Source: an uncultured Lachnospiraceae bacterium | GTDB taxonomy: Bacteria; Bacillota; Clostridia; Lachnospirales; Lachnospiraceae | Direction: 5' to 3' | NCBI GenBank assembly: GCA_900319245.1 | Contig: ONNQ01000027.1 | Location: 1-53,094 of the forward strand | Length of the DNA stretch: 53,094 bases | Part shown: piece by piece, positions 15,878 through 24,400 of the stretch | How the letters are laid out: each line of letters begins with the position of its first letter | Numbering within the stretch: position 1 is the first letter of the stretch | Translations under genes and position numbers: made by a program | The notes under the pieces: model-generated | What the model saw: only the letters and a program-made list of their open reading frames with translations | Databases searched by the model: none | Told to the model about the DNA's origin: nothing

Positions 15878-16396
15878 ATGCCTAAAAAAGTATATTGCAA
15901 CGTGGTCGACCACCGGCTCCTCGATTCGAACACCGTTATCGAGGATGTCACGAAAGTAGGTCTTCCGACAATTAAGCACAAGACAGTCCAGATCACGAAC
16001 GTTGCAGGTGTTGTGATGGATATTGATATGCCGGACATGACGCACTTCGAGGCGTCAGAATACACTATCACACACAACAACGGCGTGAACTGTAACCTGC
16101 TTTCCGCACCGGAGAAACACACGCAGGAATTTAGGGTTGCGCGACAGAAGTACGATACCACCCAGGGCGTTGTAGGCTATGAGAGCGTGAAATACCGTCT
16201 TGTAGGAGCGCATGTACAGACAGAGAAGGGCGATATCGAAACCGGTTCTCCGTATGGTTCCACCGAACATTATTCTCTGCTCCGTTACGAGGAGGAGATT
16301 GATGGAAATGTCGTGACGATTATCGACTCGACTGCAGGTGTCATCAAGTACAACGGAAAGTCCTATACGGATAATGTGCAGAACCTGCTGAAATGA
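15878..16396 (+). CDS. Tail tube protein (P2 gpFII-like)
   Basis: A 172-residue beta-rich protein that directly follows the sheath gene, the standard order. Features: YCNVVDHRLLDSNTVIEDVTKVGLP, DMPDMTHFE, and KYRLVGAHVQTEKGDIETGS. It polymerises into the inner tube. A terminator-like hairpin follows, perhaps tuning expression between tube and chaperone. Confidence 0.88.
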   Translation: MPKKVYCNVVDHRLLDSNTVIEDVTKVGLPTIKHKTVQITNVAGVVMDIDMPDMTHFEASEYTITHNNGVNCNLLSAPEKHTQEFRVARQKYDTTQGVVGYESVKYRLVGAHVQTEKGDIETGSPYGSTEHYSLLRYEEEIDGNVVTIIDSTAGVIKYNGKSYTDNVQNLLK

Positions 16397-16402
16397 TCAT
16401 GA

Positions 16403-16433
16403 GCGGAGGGGCAAAAGCCACCTCCGCATTTTT
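16403..16433 (+). terminator. Rho-independent terminator/attenuator after tail tube gene
   Basis: GCGGAGG (16403-16409) pairs perfectly with CCTCCGC (16421-16427), followed by ATTTTT. It lies inside the tail operon after the highly expressed tube gene, so it probably lets only part of transcription continue. Confidence 0.75.
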
Positions 16434-16453
16434 GACAGGAAGGGAGAAAACAC

Positions 16454-16930
16454 ATGGATGAGAAAAAGACAAACGCTGCAGCAGAGAACATTACTCCGGA
16501 GGAGCGCAAGAAACGCGCTGAAGAGTATATGGAAGCCCTGAAAAAGCAGCTCGAAGAACGTAACGCTAAGCAGAAGATTGCGAATGAAGCAATCCAAGAG
16601 GGCAAAGGAAAGCTCACGCTTGAAACTGCGATAAAAGCAGGCGATGAAGAAATAACGGAGCTTACGTATGACTTCACTGTATTGACTGGCATGGAATATG
16701 CCGCGGCTATGGATTCTGATTCCAATGCGCAGCAGGTTTTTCGCATCACAGACAGACAGGCGCTGGCGCTCTTTGCAAGGGCTGCATCGAAGCAAACACC
16801 CCGCGTTGATACGACTGATATTATTGAGCGAATCGGGATGACTGATGCGGTGGTTGCTATTCAGCTTGCAACGTTTTTTTTCTCAGCCTCGGCGCGGGCG
16901 GGGCAACTTCGTATCTCGAAAAAGTCGTGA
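16454..16930 (+). CDS. Tail assembly chaperone, short form (gpG-like)
   Basis: A 158-residue acidic helical protein (ITPEERKKRAEEYMEALKKQ; ELTYDFTVLTGMEYAAAMD) encoded between tube and tape measure. In long-tailed phages this gene and a -1 frameshifted extension form the G/GT chaperones that coat the tape measure protein during tail assembly. A run of eight T at 16874-16881 lies near its end, followed by an open -1 frame to 17043. Confidence 0.82.
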   Translation: MDEKKTNAAAENITPEERKKRAEEYMEALKKQLEERNAKQKIANEAIQEGKGKLTLETAIKAGDEEITELTYDFTVLTGMEYAAAMDSDSNAQQVFRITDRQALALFARAASKQTPRVDTTDIIERIGMTDAVVAIQLATFFFSASARAGQLRISKKS

Positions 16931-17043
16931 CCGCTGGAATGATTACACATACTTCGATACCCGACTTTCTAAATATGACGGTGCGACAGTTCCATCTCCT
17001 GTACAACACGATCGGAAGAGTGCTTGAAAAACGGGAGGAATGA
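16454..17043 (+). CDS. Tail assembly chaperone, frameshifted long form (gpGT-like)
   Basis: A slip of -1 in the T run at 16874-16881 joins the first about 142 codons to a 54-codon extension in the next frame. It reads LSLGAGGATSYLEKVVTAGM, then THTSIPDFLNMTVRQFHLLY and ends RVLEKREE at 17043. The extension has no start or ribosome site of its own but is clearly protein-like and ends just before the next gene. Position, order and slippery run match the conserved G/GT programmed frameshift. Product about 196 residues. Confidence 0.82.
16874..16882 (+). promoter_or_regulatory. -1 ribosomal frameshift slippery site (T8C)
   Basis: Eight consecutive T then C, read ACG TTT TTT TTC in the 0 frame. 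tRNA-Phe can re-pair after slipping back one base, giving the long chaperone. GC-rich sequence (CCTCGGCGCGGGCGGGGC) follows within a few bases and could stall the ribosome. Confidence 0.8.
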
Positions 17044-17046
17044 CAT

Positions 17047-17949
17047 ATGCAGGTATTTTACCAGGGGACAGATATTACTGATTCAGCGGAAATTACTTCG
17101 TGCATTGTTCATGATACCGTTGGCCGGAGTGACAGCCTGGAGATTGAGTTTAAAAATGCTGCCAGCTGGTATCGCTGGAAGCCAGAAGAGGACGACCGGA
17201 TATCGGTATCACATAAAGGGTATGACAGTGGTGTGATGTATGTGAATCGAGTGATCCCATCGGACGGCAAGTACCAGATCGTTGCAGCATCCCTTCCGTG
17301 TACTGCCAGAAAGAAAGAGTATCGCAGCTATTCAGATAAGACGATCGAGGAGATTATGCGCATATGCGCGAATGTCTCCGGTATGAATTATGGCCTTTAC
17401 GGAATAGACGGAGAGACGAATATCCCGTATATCGAGCAGGATAACGAAAGCTGTGCGGCATTCCTTCAGCGACTTCTTGAGTTGGAGGGAGCGACGCTAA
17501 AGTGCGTAAACGGGAAGTATGCAGCCATCGGTATTGAATATGCGCAAAACCGTGTTTCAAATCAGCAGGCGGCGATTACGGCGAAGCAGAAGGGATTCCA
17601 GTATATCCGGAATGGATCAGCATATCGCAGTCTGACTGTCCGTACGCCGTATGCTTCAGCGACAGCTGAAGATGCTTCAGTTCCGTTGACTCATGCGAGC
17701 CTCACGATAAACAGCCTGCCAGTCATGAACAGTATTCAGGCCGGTAGATGGGCGCGAGGAAAGCTACTGTCATTAAACAGGCAGTGCGAATGTATCAAAA
17801 TGAATAACGACTATAATCCAGGTCTTACGGCATTGTCGAGAGTCGATTTTTCGGGCGGAACAGACGCAGATGGCGCGTGGCTTGTCGACGATGTAGAACA
17901 CGATCTGGTGAATGAAACGACAAAGACAACGCTCAGACGATGCAGGTAA
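17047..17949 (+). CDS. Baseplate hub protein, P2 gpD-like
   Basis: A 300-residue protein: an N-terminal beta domain (MQVFYQGTDITDSAEITSC, DTVGRSDSLEIEFKNAASW), an SYSDKTIEEIMRICANVSGM segment, and a C-terminal beta domain with DVEHDLVNETTKTTLRRC. This order (short tube-like domain, LysM-like/swivel region, tube domain) is that of gpD/gp27-type hubs that bridge tube and spike. The start has GGGAGGAA before it. Confidence 0.68.
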   Translation: MQVFYQGTDITDSAEITSCIVHDTVGRSDSLEIEFKNAASWYRWKPEEDDRISVSHKGYDSGVMYVNRVIPSDGKYQIVAASLPCTARKKEYRSYSDKTIEEIMRICANVSGMNYGLYGIDGETNIPYIEQDNESCAAFLQRLLELEGATLKCVNGKYAAIGIEYAQNRVSNQQAAITAKQKGFQYIRNGSAYRSLTVRTPYASATAEDASVPLTHASLTINSLPVMNSIQAGRWARGKLLSLNRQCECIKMNNDYNPGLTALSRVDFSGGTDADGAWLVDDVEHDLVNETTKTTLRRCR

Positions 17950-18155
17950 CTGAAATGGAGATATTCGGCGGAATTGTAGAACGCGGCGAGGTGTCTCAGG
18001 TGCAGCAGGACGGGTACATTATCTCATCCCTGGACCGAAACGGTATTATCACCCGCCCGATTAAGCCTGTCGGTACAGAGAGCTACAAGGCAGGCGACAG
18101 GGTGTATTACTTCATTTTCAATGACGGGACAGGTCGTATTATCTGCGGCATGTAA
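17940..18155 (+). CDS. Short beta-barrel baseplate protein (hub/spike-associated)
   Basis: A 71-residue protein of regular beta strands: GGIVERGEVSQVQQDGYIIS, RNGIITRPIKP, DRVYYFIFNDGTGRIICGM. This is like the small OB/SH3-type barrels that follow hub genes and mediate spike attachment. It starts within the end of the hub gene (10-base overlap); ATG 17955 is an alternative start. Function inferred from position. Confidence 0.55.
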   Translation: MQVTEMEIFGGIVERGEVSQVQQDGYIISSLDRNGIITRPIKPVGTESYKAGDRVYYFIFNDGTGRIICGM

Positions 18156-18164
18156 GGAGTGGCT

Positions 18165-21100
18165 ATGGCACAGACTCTTCAAACAACAATTCTAATAAAT
18201 GCCGAGCTTGGTAATGGCTTTTCGAAGGTTGGTGCTACGCTGACGGAGCTCGGATCCCTTGCAAGCTCCATGAGCGACAAGCTGATCGATTTCGGCAAAG
18301 AATCAGTTGAGGTCTATCGGAATTACGAGAAGAGTATGAAAGATGCCGAGGTCGCTTTGTCCACGACCTACGGGCGCAATACATCAGAGCTGTCTGGTGT
18401 TATGAAAAATCTTGACGCCTCCGCAACGGAATGGGCGGCGACAACGATATTCCATACAGATGACGTTGCTGATGCTATATCCAATGCGGCACACGCGGGC
18501 TGGGATTTTAACCAGATCATGACAGGTATTCCAGCCGCCATGGAGCTTGCTCAGGCTGGCAGCATTGACCTCTCTGATGCAGTTGACTACATTGTTAAAT
18601 CCGCGAATGCGTTCGGTATTGAATTCGATAAAGATGGCGACAACCTTAAGAATTTCATAGACTTGTGGACATATGCTGCGAACAGCAGTGCCAGTACGGT
18701 CGAGGAATTCGGCGATGCCATGCTGAAGATGGGCAGTACGATGCGATTTGCGTCGGATCCGGAAGAGCTGATGACGCTGATCGCCGTTACTGCTAATGCC
18801 GGACAGACCGGGGAAGCTGCAGGTACACTGATCAGAAACTCAATTCTTCGTATTGTTGCGCCGACAAAGAAGGCCACCAAAGCCATGGGTGAGCTGGGAG
18901 CAACAAGTGATGAAGCGGCTGAACTGATGAACGATCAGGCGCTTGCCGCTGCGAATGCAAGACTTGAACAGGCCGGATTCAGCGCATATGACGAGCAAGG
19001 GAATCTAAAAAGCATCCTGGATGTTTACCGCGAGTTGTACCTTGCTCTTGGCAATATCGCAGGCGGTTTTGACAATATAGACAAGAACAAAGACGCGCTG
19101 CGGATCCTGTCGTCCATATTCCCAACAAGAACGGTCACTGAAGCCCTGACTCTTATCCGGAGCGCTTCGGAAAATTACGAAGGACTCTACGACAAGATGA
19201 AGAAAGGCGCTGCAAGCGGATATGGCGAATATGCCGCTAAGACCATGATGAACACGCTCAATGGCAAGATTGAGACGTTCAAGAGTAAGATGGAGCGCTT
19301 GAAGCAGCTTGTCGGAAAACAGCTCGCGCCTCAGCTTGAAGAAGTCATGGAAGGCGTCGGCGGGATTGTCGATAAAGTTTCCGAGATGGACGACGGGAAA
19401 TTCGGAGCGCTTGTAAGCGGACTTGAAGTTGTCGCAGCTTCAGGCCCGGCACTCCTCGCGGCTGGCGGTGCAGCGCGCATGATCGGAATGCTGTTCACTC
19501 CTACGGGTGCAATCGGCGCAGGTGCAACAGTAGCCCTTGCGGCAGCCGCAGCGTTAAGTAAACTGAGTGAGACTGATTTCGAAAGCAAGTTCGGCAACAT
19601 GGAGCTTGATACGTCTTCCATCAGCAGTTTTGCTTCTGAGGTTACGCAGCAGTTTGATTCTGCTATGGATCCGGTCAACCAGTTTAAGCAGGCGGTTAAT
19701 GACAGCGTTACGGCATATGAGCAGGCCAGCCAGACATTTAAAAGTAAGCTTACGACGTTTGTCATTACGGGAGCAACGCTCACTCCGGAAGATAAAAAGC
19801 AGCTTATGTCTCTCGGAACCGAGATGTACACCGATGTTATGACTGGCGTGCAGAATAGTACGGCCGAGTCACTGAGCTATTTTTCATATTTATTTGGCGG
19901 TGATGAACAAGCAGTAGGGAATCCCACATACCAGGAGATAGCTAAAACTTTCGGGAAGTCCTACGAGGATTCAGTCGCAGCAGTCGAAACGGCGAGTCAA
20001 AATCTGCGCGATGCGATGTCAAGCGCATTCGAAGATGGCAAAGTCAATCAGGAAGAGCTGGAAAAAATCCAGAGCTATATGGATGACTACAACCGGGTTG
20101 TGGCTGAATGTGCGCAAAGAGCAGCAGAAAAGCAGAGCCAGATCAACCTGTTAAAAACACTTAATAAGTACCAGAATTTAGGGCTTGACAGTGTCCAAAA
20201 AGGCGCGGATGAAATTGCTGGTCAGAGAAGCAAAGCTGCAGACCAGCTCGATGATGAGTATTATACGCAGATCGCCCAGCTTGAATACAACAATGAAAAA
20301 CAGGGAGTTTCGCCAGCAGAGACTGAACGTCAAAAAGAAGAAATTCGGAGGCAATACGAGAAAGACAGAGCAGTAAAGCTTTCCGGTTACGACACCGGCC
20401 TGATGAATCTTTACAATACCGCCATAAGAGGAAGTGAACTGGGAGACGCATACAAGGGTCTGGAGTCTCTTGCTCAAAAGGTTATGAGCGGGGAACTCAG
20501 TACAGATGCAGCTTATAAACAGTACAAATCCGCTTATGGGACGAATGCAAATGCCGGGGAAGCTGATTTAGGGCATAACAATGTCCGGACCCAGATCAGT
20601 GAGTACATGGCAGATGAAATCAAAAACCTTGGTGGCTATGATTCCATTCAAAGTTCGATAAAGGCTTTACAGGAAGCAGGGGATACTGAGAAAGCCAGCA
20701 GGCTGATGACTTTATATACCATGCAGCAGCTGAATGACAACTTTGTCAACACAGGGAAAACATATAAGAACTTAATCGGAAAAGATACGCATTTAACTGG
20801 TGCCGACAGATACCTGATCGCGGATACTGGTAACGGTTTCCTTTCCGGAAAATCGGACTGGGAGTCAACCTATAGCACGTATCATCAAAATGAGAGCGGG
20901 GATAATACAAACAGTCAGAATGCGACTCAACCGCAATACGATTTGAGCTTTGACTGGGCGAATCCGCTTCCTACAATCAATCCCAATGTGTCGTATGTTG
21001 CACCAACGATCGATACCGCGAATATTGCGGCGGATATCCAATCGCAGGTAGACGGAACGACTGTGCAGCTGAACCCGCAGATTGATACGAGCATAATCGA

Positions 21101-21743
21101 ACAGCAGCCCGCTATTCCGGTCAACATTATGCCAAAGACAGACAGCGGAAGCGCTGTTGAACAGCTGCAGCAGCAGGGTGTAAAGGTTGACGTTGATGGT
21201 GATGTGCAAAAGCTTTCAGCGACAATCGATGGTGAAGATGGCCAGAATCTGATGGAGTATGTTGATGGCGACGCAACAGATCTACAGATGAGCGTTAAGT
21301 CCGAAGACGGGAAGACGCTTATTGAAAGGGTAACAGGTAATGCGTCGGATCTTGAGCGAATAATCAATTCGTATAACGGAACAACGATTAGAGTCAACAT
21401 TGTCGGACAACGGCTGTTTGCGAATGGCGGCCGTGCAACAACGGCGTCAATCTTCGGCGAAGCCGGTCCTGAGTGGGCGATCCCAGAGGAACATTCTGAG
21501 CGGACAGCAGACCTGCTGAATGCGGCCAGGCAGGCATCGGGCTTCACATGGAGCGATCTGCTGGCGCGTTATGGCGGATTCAATGCGAATCCTTCCAATA
21601 CCGCTACGACTCTTGTATACAGTCCGGTTATCCATGCGAATGACGCTACAGGCGTAGAGCAGGCGCTGATCGCTGACAAGGAGCGGCTTGACAAGTGGTA
21701 TGCACATCGCAAGATGCGGGATGAAGTGGAGGTGTACGCATGA
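18165..21743 (+). CDS. Tail tape measure protein (TP901 family)
   Basis: A 1192-residue protein and the longest gene here. Residues about 90-330 hold the TP901 core: TTIFHTDDVADAISNAAHAG, IMTGIPAAMELAQAGS, EEFGDAMLKMGSTMRFA and TAVTANAGQTG-like text. A hydrophobic segment (LLAAGGAARMIGMLF; TVALAAAAALSKL) near residues 420-460 is probably membrane-active. Coiled-coil and low-complexity regions follow. The C-terminal end has FANGGRATTASIFGEAGPEWAIP, a motif common at tape measure ends. It sets tail length and helps DNA cross the membrane. ATG 18165 follows AAGGAG. Confidence 0.92.
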   Translation: MAQTLQTTILINAELGNGFSKVGATLTELGSLASSMSDKLIDFGKESVEVYRNYEKSMKDAEVALSTTYGRNTSELSGVMKNLDASATEWAATTIFHTDDVADAISNAAHAGWDFNQIMTGIPAAMELAQAGSIDLSDAVDYIVKSANAFGIEFDKDGDNLKNFIDLWTYAANSSASTVEEFGDAMLKMGSTMRFASDPEELMTLIAVTANAGQTGEAAGTLIRNSILRIVAPTKKATKAMGELGATSDEAAELMNDQALAAANARLEQAGFSAYDEQGNLKSILDVYRELYLALGNIAGGFDNIDKNKDALRILSSIFPTRTVTEALTLIRSASENYEGLYDKMKKGAASGYGEYAAKTMMNTLNGKIETFKSKMERLKQLVGKQLAPQLEEVMEGVGGIVDKVSEMDDGKFGALVSGLEVVAASGPALLAAGGAARMIGMLFTPTGAIGAGATVALAAAAALSKLSETDFESKFGNMELDTSSISSFASEVTQQFDSAMDPVNQFKQAVNDSVTAYEQASQTFKSKLTTFVITGATLTPEDKKQLMSLGTEMYTDVMTGVQNSTAESLSYFSYLFGGDEQAVGNPTYQEIAKTFGKSYEDSVAAVETASQNLRDAMSSAFEDGKVNQEELEKIQSYMDDYNRVVAECAQRAAEKQSQINLLKTLNKYQNLGLDSVQKGADEIAGQRSKAADQLDDEYYTQIAQLEYNNEKQGVSPAETERQKEEIRRQYEKDRAVKLSGYDTGLMNLYNTAIRGSELGDAYKGLESLAQKVMSGELSTDAAYKQYKSAYGTNANAGEADLGHNNVRTQISEYMADEIKNLGGYDSIQSSIKALQEAGDTEKASRLMTLYTMQQLNDNFVNTGKTYKNLIGKDTHLTGADRYLIADTGNGFLSGKSDWESTYSTYHQNESGDNTNSQNATQPQYDLSFDWANPLPTINPNVSYVAPTIDTANIAADIQSQVDGTTVQLNPQIDTSIIEQQPAIPVNIMPKTDSGSAVEQLQQQGVKVDVDGDVQKLSATIDGEDGQNLMEYVDGDATDLQMSVKSEDGKTLIERVTGNASDLERIINSYNGTTIRVNIVGQRLFANGGRATTASIFGEAGPEWAIPEEHSERTADLLNAARQASGFTWSDLLARYGGFNANPSNTATTLVYSPVIHANDATGVEQALIADKERLDKWYAHRKMRDEVEVYA

Positions 21744-21988
21744 CATTAAGCGAAACACAGTACCAGTGCGCTGCCGGTGAAACATTTGATTCTGTCGCGC
21801 TTGAAGTATACGGCGATGAGAAGTATGCATGCGAGCTTATGGCAGCCAATCCGCTGTTCTGTACTGTGCCTATGTTTGTTGGCGGAGAGCTGCTTGAACT
21901 GCCTGTCGTGGATATTCCGGACGAGGATGAGACAGAAGATGATCCTGAAGAGGCAGTCGCTCCGGACGAAGCTCCATGGAAGGAGTAA
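21740..21988 (+). CDS. Tail protein X-like (LysM-like) protein
   Basis: An 82-residue protein: YQCAAGETFDSVALEVYGDEKYACELMAAN is a LysM-like fold as in P2 gpX, and the tail is very acidic (DIPDEDETEDDPEEA). P2 gpX is a small essential baseplate/hub protein. It overlaps the tape measure stop by 4 bases. Confidence 0.8.
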   Translation: MTLSETQYQCAAGETFDSVALEVYGDEKYACELMAANPLFCTVPMFVGGELLELPVVDIPDEDETEDDPEEAVAPDEAPWKE

Positions 21989-21991
21989 GGC

Positions 21992-22945
21992 ATGGCACGA
22001 ACATTAAAAAGGGGAAGCAGCGGGAGCGATGTTAAAACGCTTCAGAAAAATCTAAAGAAGCTTGGTTACTATTCTGGCGCGATAAACGGGAGCTTTGGAG
22101 CGGCAGTAGATGCTGCTGTTCGGAAGTTTCAAAAAGCCTGCGGTATTCGTGTTGATGGCGTTGTCGGGACGCAGACACGGGCCGCTTTATCAGCTCGCTT
22201 GAAGAAGAAAAAGAAATCAGTCAAAAAGAAAAGAGCATCCTCGTTAAGCGGTGCTTCTGGGAATGCTCAGGGCCAATGGGGAGGCCATATATTTACAGTG
22301 TCATCTGACAAGATATACAGCTTTACTAGTCTCCAAATCAAAAGTTCTTCGGCACTTGAGACTAAAAGCGATAATGACACCGGGAACGCTTCCAGGAAAA
22401 ATGCAAATCCGACAGAGGTGACGCTTACGATTCCGATGAATGCGTTTGTCGGATGCGATGTAAAAAGTGAAGCAATGGCATTTATCGGAGAAGCTGACGT
22501 AGGGAAGTCGGACTATTTTTATATTTGCGGAAAGAAACTTTTGCCTTGCCAATTGATGCTGGTTGATGCGACTGTGAAAAACGTTGATATTGCGCCTAAT
22601 GCCGGATGGCGGAAAGCCGACGTTTCACTCACATTCAAGCGCAGTAGTGGTGGCGGTGGTTCGTCAGGCGGAAAAAAGAAAAAAGGGAAGAGCAAAAAGT
22701 CATCTGTTAGAAGGTCCTCGCCTCGCGGCGGCTATGGAGGCAGAGGATCGGGAGGACGCTCATCCGGCGGAAGAAACGTCGCAAGCACTATTGCGGGAGT
22801 CTCAAAAGCGGTCAGTAGCAAATTCGGAAAGAAAACAAATGCCGCCAGTTATATCAAGAAAATGGTAGGCCAATCCGCAAGATGCGCGCGTCAGGCACGT
22901 TATTACTCAGCGAAAGCTGCGGCTCTCGAAAGGAATAGGAAGTGA
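21992..22945 (+). CDS. Peptidoglycan-binding/gpU-like tail protein with basic linker
   Basis: A 317-residue protein. Residues 1-70 are a peptidoglycan-binding type 1 domain (GSSGSDVKTLQKNLKKLGYY; DGVVGTQTRAALSARL). A poly-Lys linker follows. Residues about 95-220 are a beta domain (GGHIFTVSSDKIYSFTSLQ; FIGEADVGKSDYFYICGKK) that loosely resembles P2 gpU. The C-terminal 90 residues are Gly/Ser/Lys/Arg-rich and strongly basic. It may anchor the baseplate to the wall during infection. Fusion of a wall-binding domain with a tail protein and a basic low-complexity tail is unusual. Confidence 0.68.
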   Translation: MARTLKRGSSGSDVKTLQKNLKKLGYYSGAINGSFGAAVDAAVRKFQKACGIRVDGVVGTQTRAALSARLKKKKKSVKKKRASSLSGASGNAQGQWGGHIFTVSSDKIYSFTSLQIKSSSALETKSDNDTGNASRKNANPTEVTLTIPMNAFVGCDVKSEAMAFIGEADVGKSDYFYICGKKLLPCQLMLVDATVKNVDIAPNAGWRKADVSLTFKRSSGGGGSSGGKKKKGKSKKSSVRRSSPRGGYGGRGSGGRSSGGRNVASTIAGVSKAVSSKFGKKTNAASYIKKMVGQSARCARQARYYSAKAAALERNRK

Positions 22946-22951
22946 TTGCTT

Positions 22952-23284
22952 ATGGCACAATATCAGATCGATAACATTGCGGATCCTATAGACTTTCAAG
23001 AGGACAATATTGTAAAACGCACGCTTCAGAATGCGAAAAACCTTCTCATGTGTCATACGGGCGAGGTTCCATATGACAGACTGCGAGGACTTGACAGCAG
23101 AGTATACGATCTTCCGATGAATGAACTCAGAACACGACTGATCCCTGAATTAGATCGTGTCATGATGTGGGAGCCAGATGTTGAGGTTGTGGATGCTGAA
23201 GCTACGATTTTGCCAGACGGAGGAGGTCTGTATATCAAAGTCATTATTGATATAGACATCGACGAAGACGCGGAGGAGGTTTGA
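22952..23284 (+). CDS. Baseplate wedge protein, gpW/gp25-like
   Basis: A 110-residue protein with NLLMCHTGEVPYDRLRGLD followed by LIPELDRVMMWEPDVEVVDAE and a final beta hairpin. This is the gp25/P2 gpW pattern (N-terminal helix, ExPxDR-type turn, curved sheet). It forms the inner baseplate sheath initiator. ATG 22952 is chosen from the GAAGTG context. It lies directly before the gpJ-like gene as in P2. Confidence 0.8.
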   Translation: MAQYQIDNIADPIDFQEDNIVKRTLQNAKNLLMCHTGEVPYDRLRGLDSRVYDLPMNELRTRLIPELDRVMMWEPDVEVVDAEATILPDGGGLYIKVIIDIDIDEDAEEV

Positions 23285-23287
23285 TGT

Positions 23288-24388
23288 ATGGATAATACAG
23301 AAATCCATTACTTGACATACGATCCGGATGCGATATGGGAAGACATGATGCTGAATTATGTCGAAGCGGGCGGAGATATTCTCTATCCGGGCGATGAAAA
23401 GGACATGCTCCTCAGAAGCGTTCAGGCTGACATTGTTCAGGTCTTTGCCGGCGTAGACAACGCTTTAAGGATGCAGACATTGCGGTATGCAGTCGGCCCG
23501 TATCTTGATCTTATCGGAGAACGAAGAGACTGTGAGCGGATCACAGCCAGCCCGGCAACAGCTCAAGTTACGATTACGGCCAATGAGGGATTCACTCTTC
23601 CTGAAGGTTCCACGATGACAGCTGACGGGCAAGTCTTCTACCAGACGAAAGAGGATGTTGCACTGACTGGGAATCAGCTGACTGCAACAATTGAGGTGGA
23701 ATGCACAGAGGATGGCATCATAGGAAATGGTTTAACTGCGGGAACTGCATTATCACTTTCAAAAAGCGATTACGAAAAATACATAAGCAGCATTATCACT
23801 GCGACAGATGCTTCCGGAGGAAACGAAGAAGAGGACGACGAGACGTACCGCGACAGAATCCGGGAACATGGTCTTGCGTCCGTGTCTACTGGACCTTATC
23901 AGCAGTACGAATCGGCAGCGGAAGCCGTCAGCAGTGAGATCGCGGACGCAAAAGCGCTGAATATGGGAGGCGGCAATGTCGGAATCTACCTGATATTTGC
24001 GGGAGAAAAGGGTAAAGCCGCGATCATGGCGGCAGTTCTTGCGGCGCTCTCTGCGGAAGACGTGCGGCCGCTCACAGACAAGGTGACGGTATACGAAGCA
24101 ACTGATATCCCGTATGTGCTGAACGTGCAGTATGAATGCGACAATTCAAGTGGCACGATCACGGCGATTGGAAATGCGGTGACGGAGTACCAGGCATGGC
24201 AGGATAACACCATAGGGCGGGCATTTAACCCGGATCGGCTTATGGCGATGCTCTATCAGTCCGGGTGTACCCGCGTCTCTTTCATTAGCGGAAGCATGTT
24301 CGGGAACGGCGGCGCAGTCACATATACAGAGATTGCGAATAACGCGAGGTGCAAGGGAACTATCACCCTGACCGCCGCCGCTTTGTAA
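23288..24388 (+). CDS. Baseplate assembly protein J-like
   Basis: A 366-residue protein. Hallmarks: AVGPYLDLIGERRDCERI, TASPATAQVTITAN, LPEGSTMTADGQVFYQT, NEEEDDETYRDRIREH, and GGGNVGIYLI. These match the gpJ family, which forms baseplate wedges with gpW and gpI. Gene order W-J-I is kept. Confidence 0.9.
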   Translation: MDNTEIHYLTYDPDAIWEDMMLNYVEAGGDILYPGDEKDMLLRSVQADIVQVFAGVDNALRMQTLRYAVGPYLDLIGERRDCERITASPATAQVTITANEGFTLPEGSTMTADGQVFYQTKEDVALTGNQLTATIEVECTEDGIIGNGLTAGTALSLSKSDYEKYISSIITATDASGGNEEEDDETYRDRIREHGLASVSTGPYQQYESAAEAVSSEIADAKALNMGGGNVGIYLIFAGEKGKAAIMAAVLAALSAEDVRPLTDKVTVYEATDIPYVLNVQYECDNSSGTITAIGNAVTEYQAWQDNTIGRAFNPDRLMAMLYQSGCTRVSFISGSMFGNGGAVTYTEIANNARCKGTITLTAAAL

Positions 24389-24400
24389 GGAGGTGGCGCG

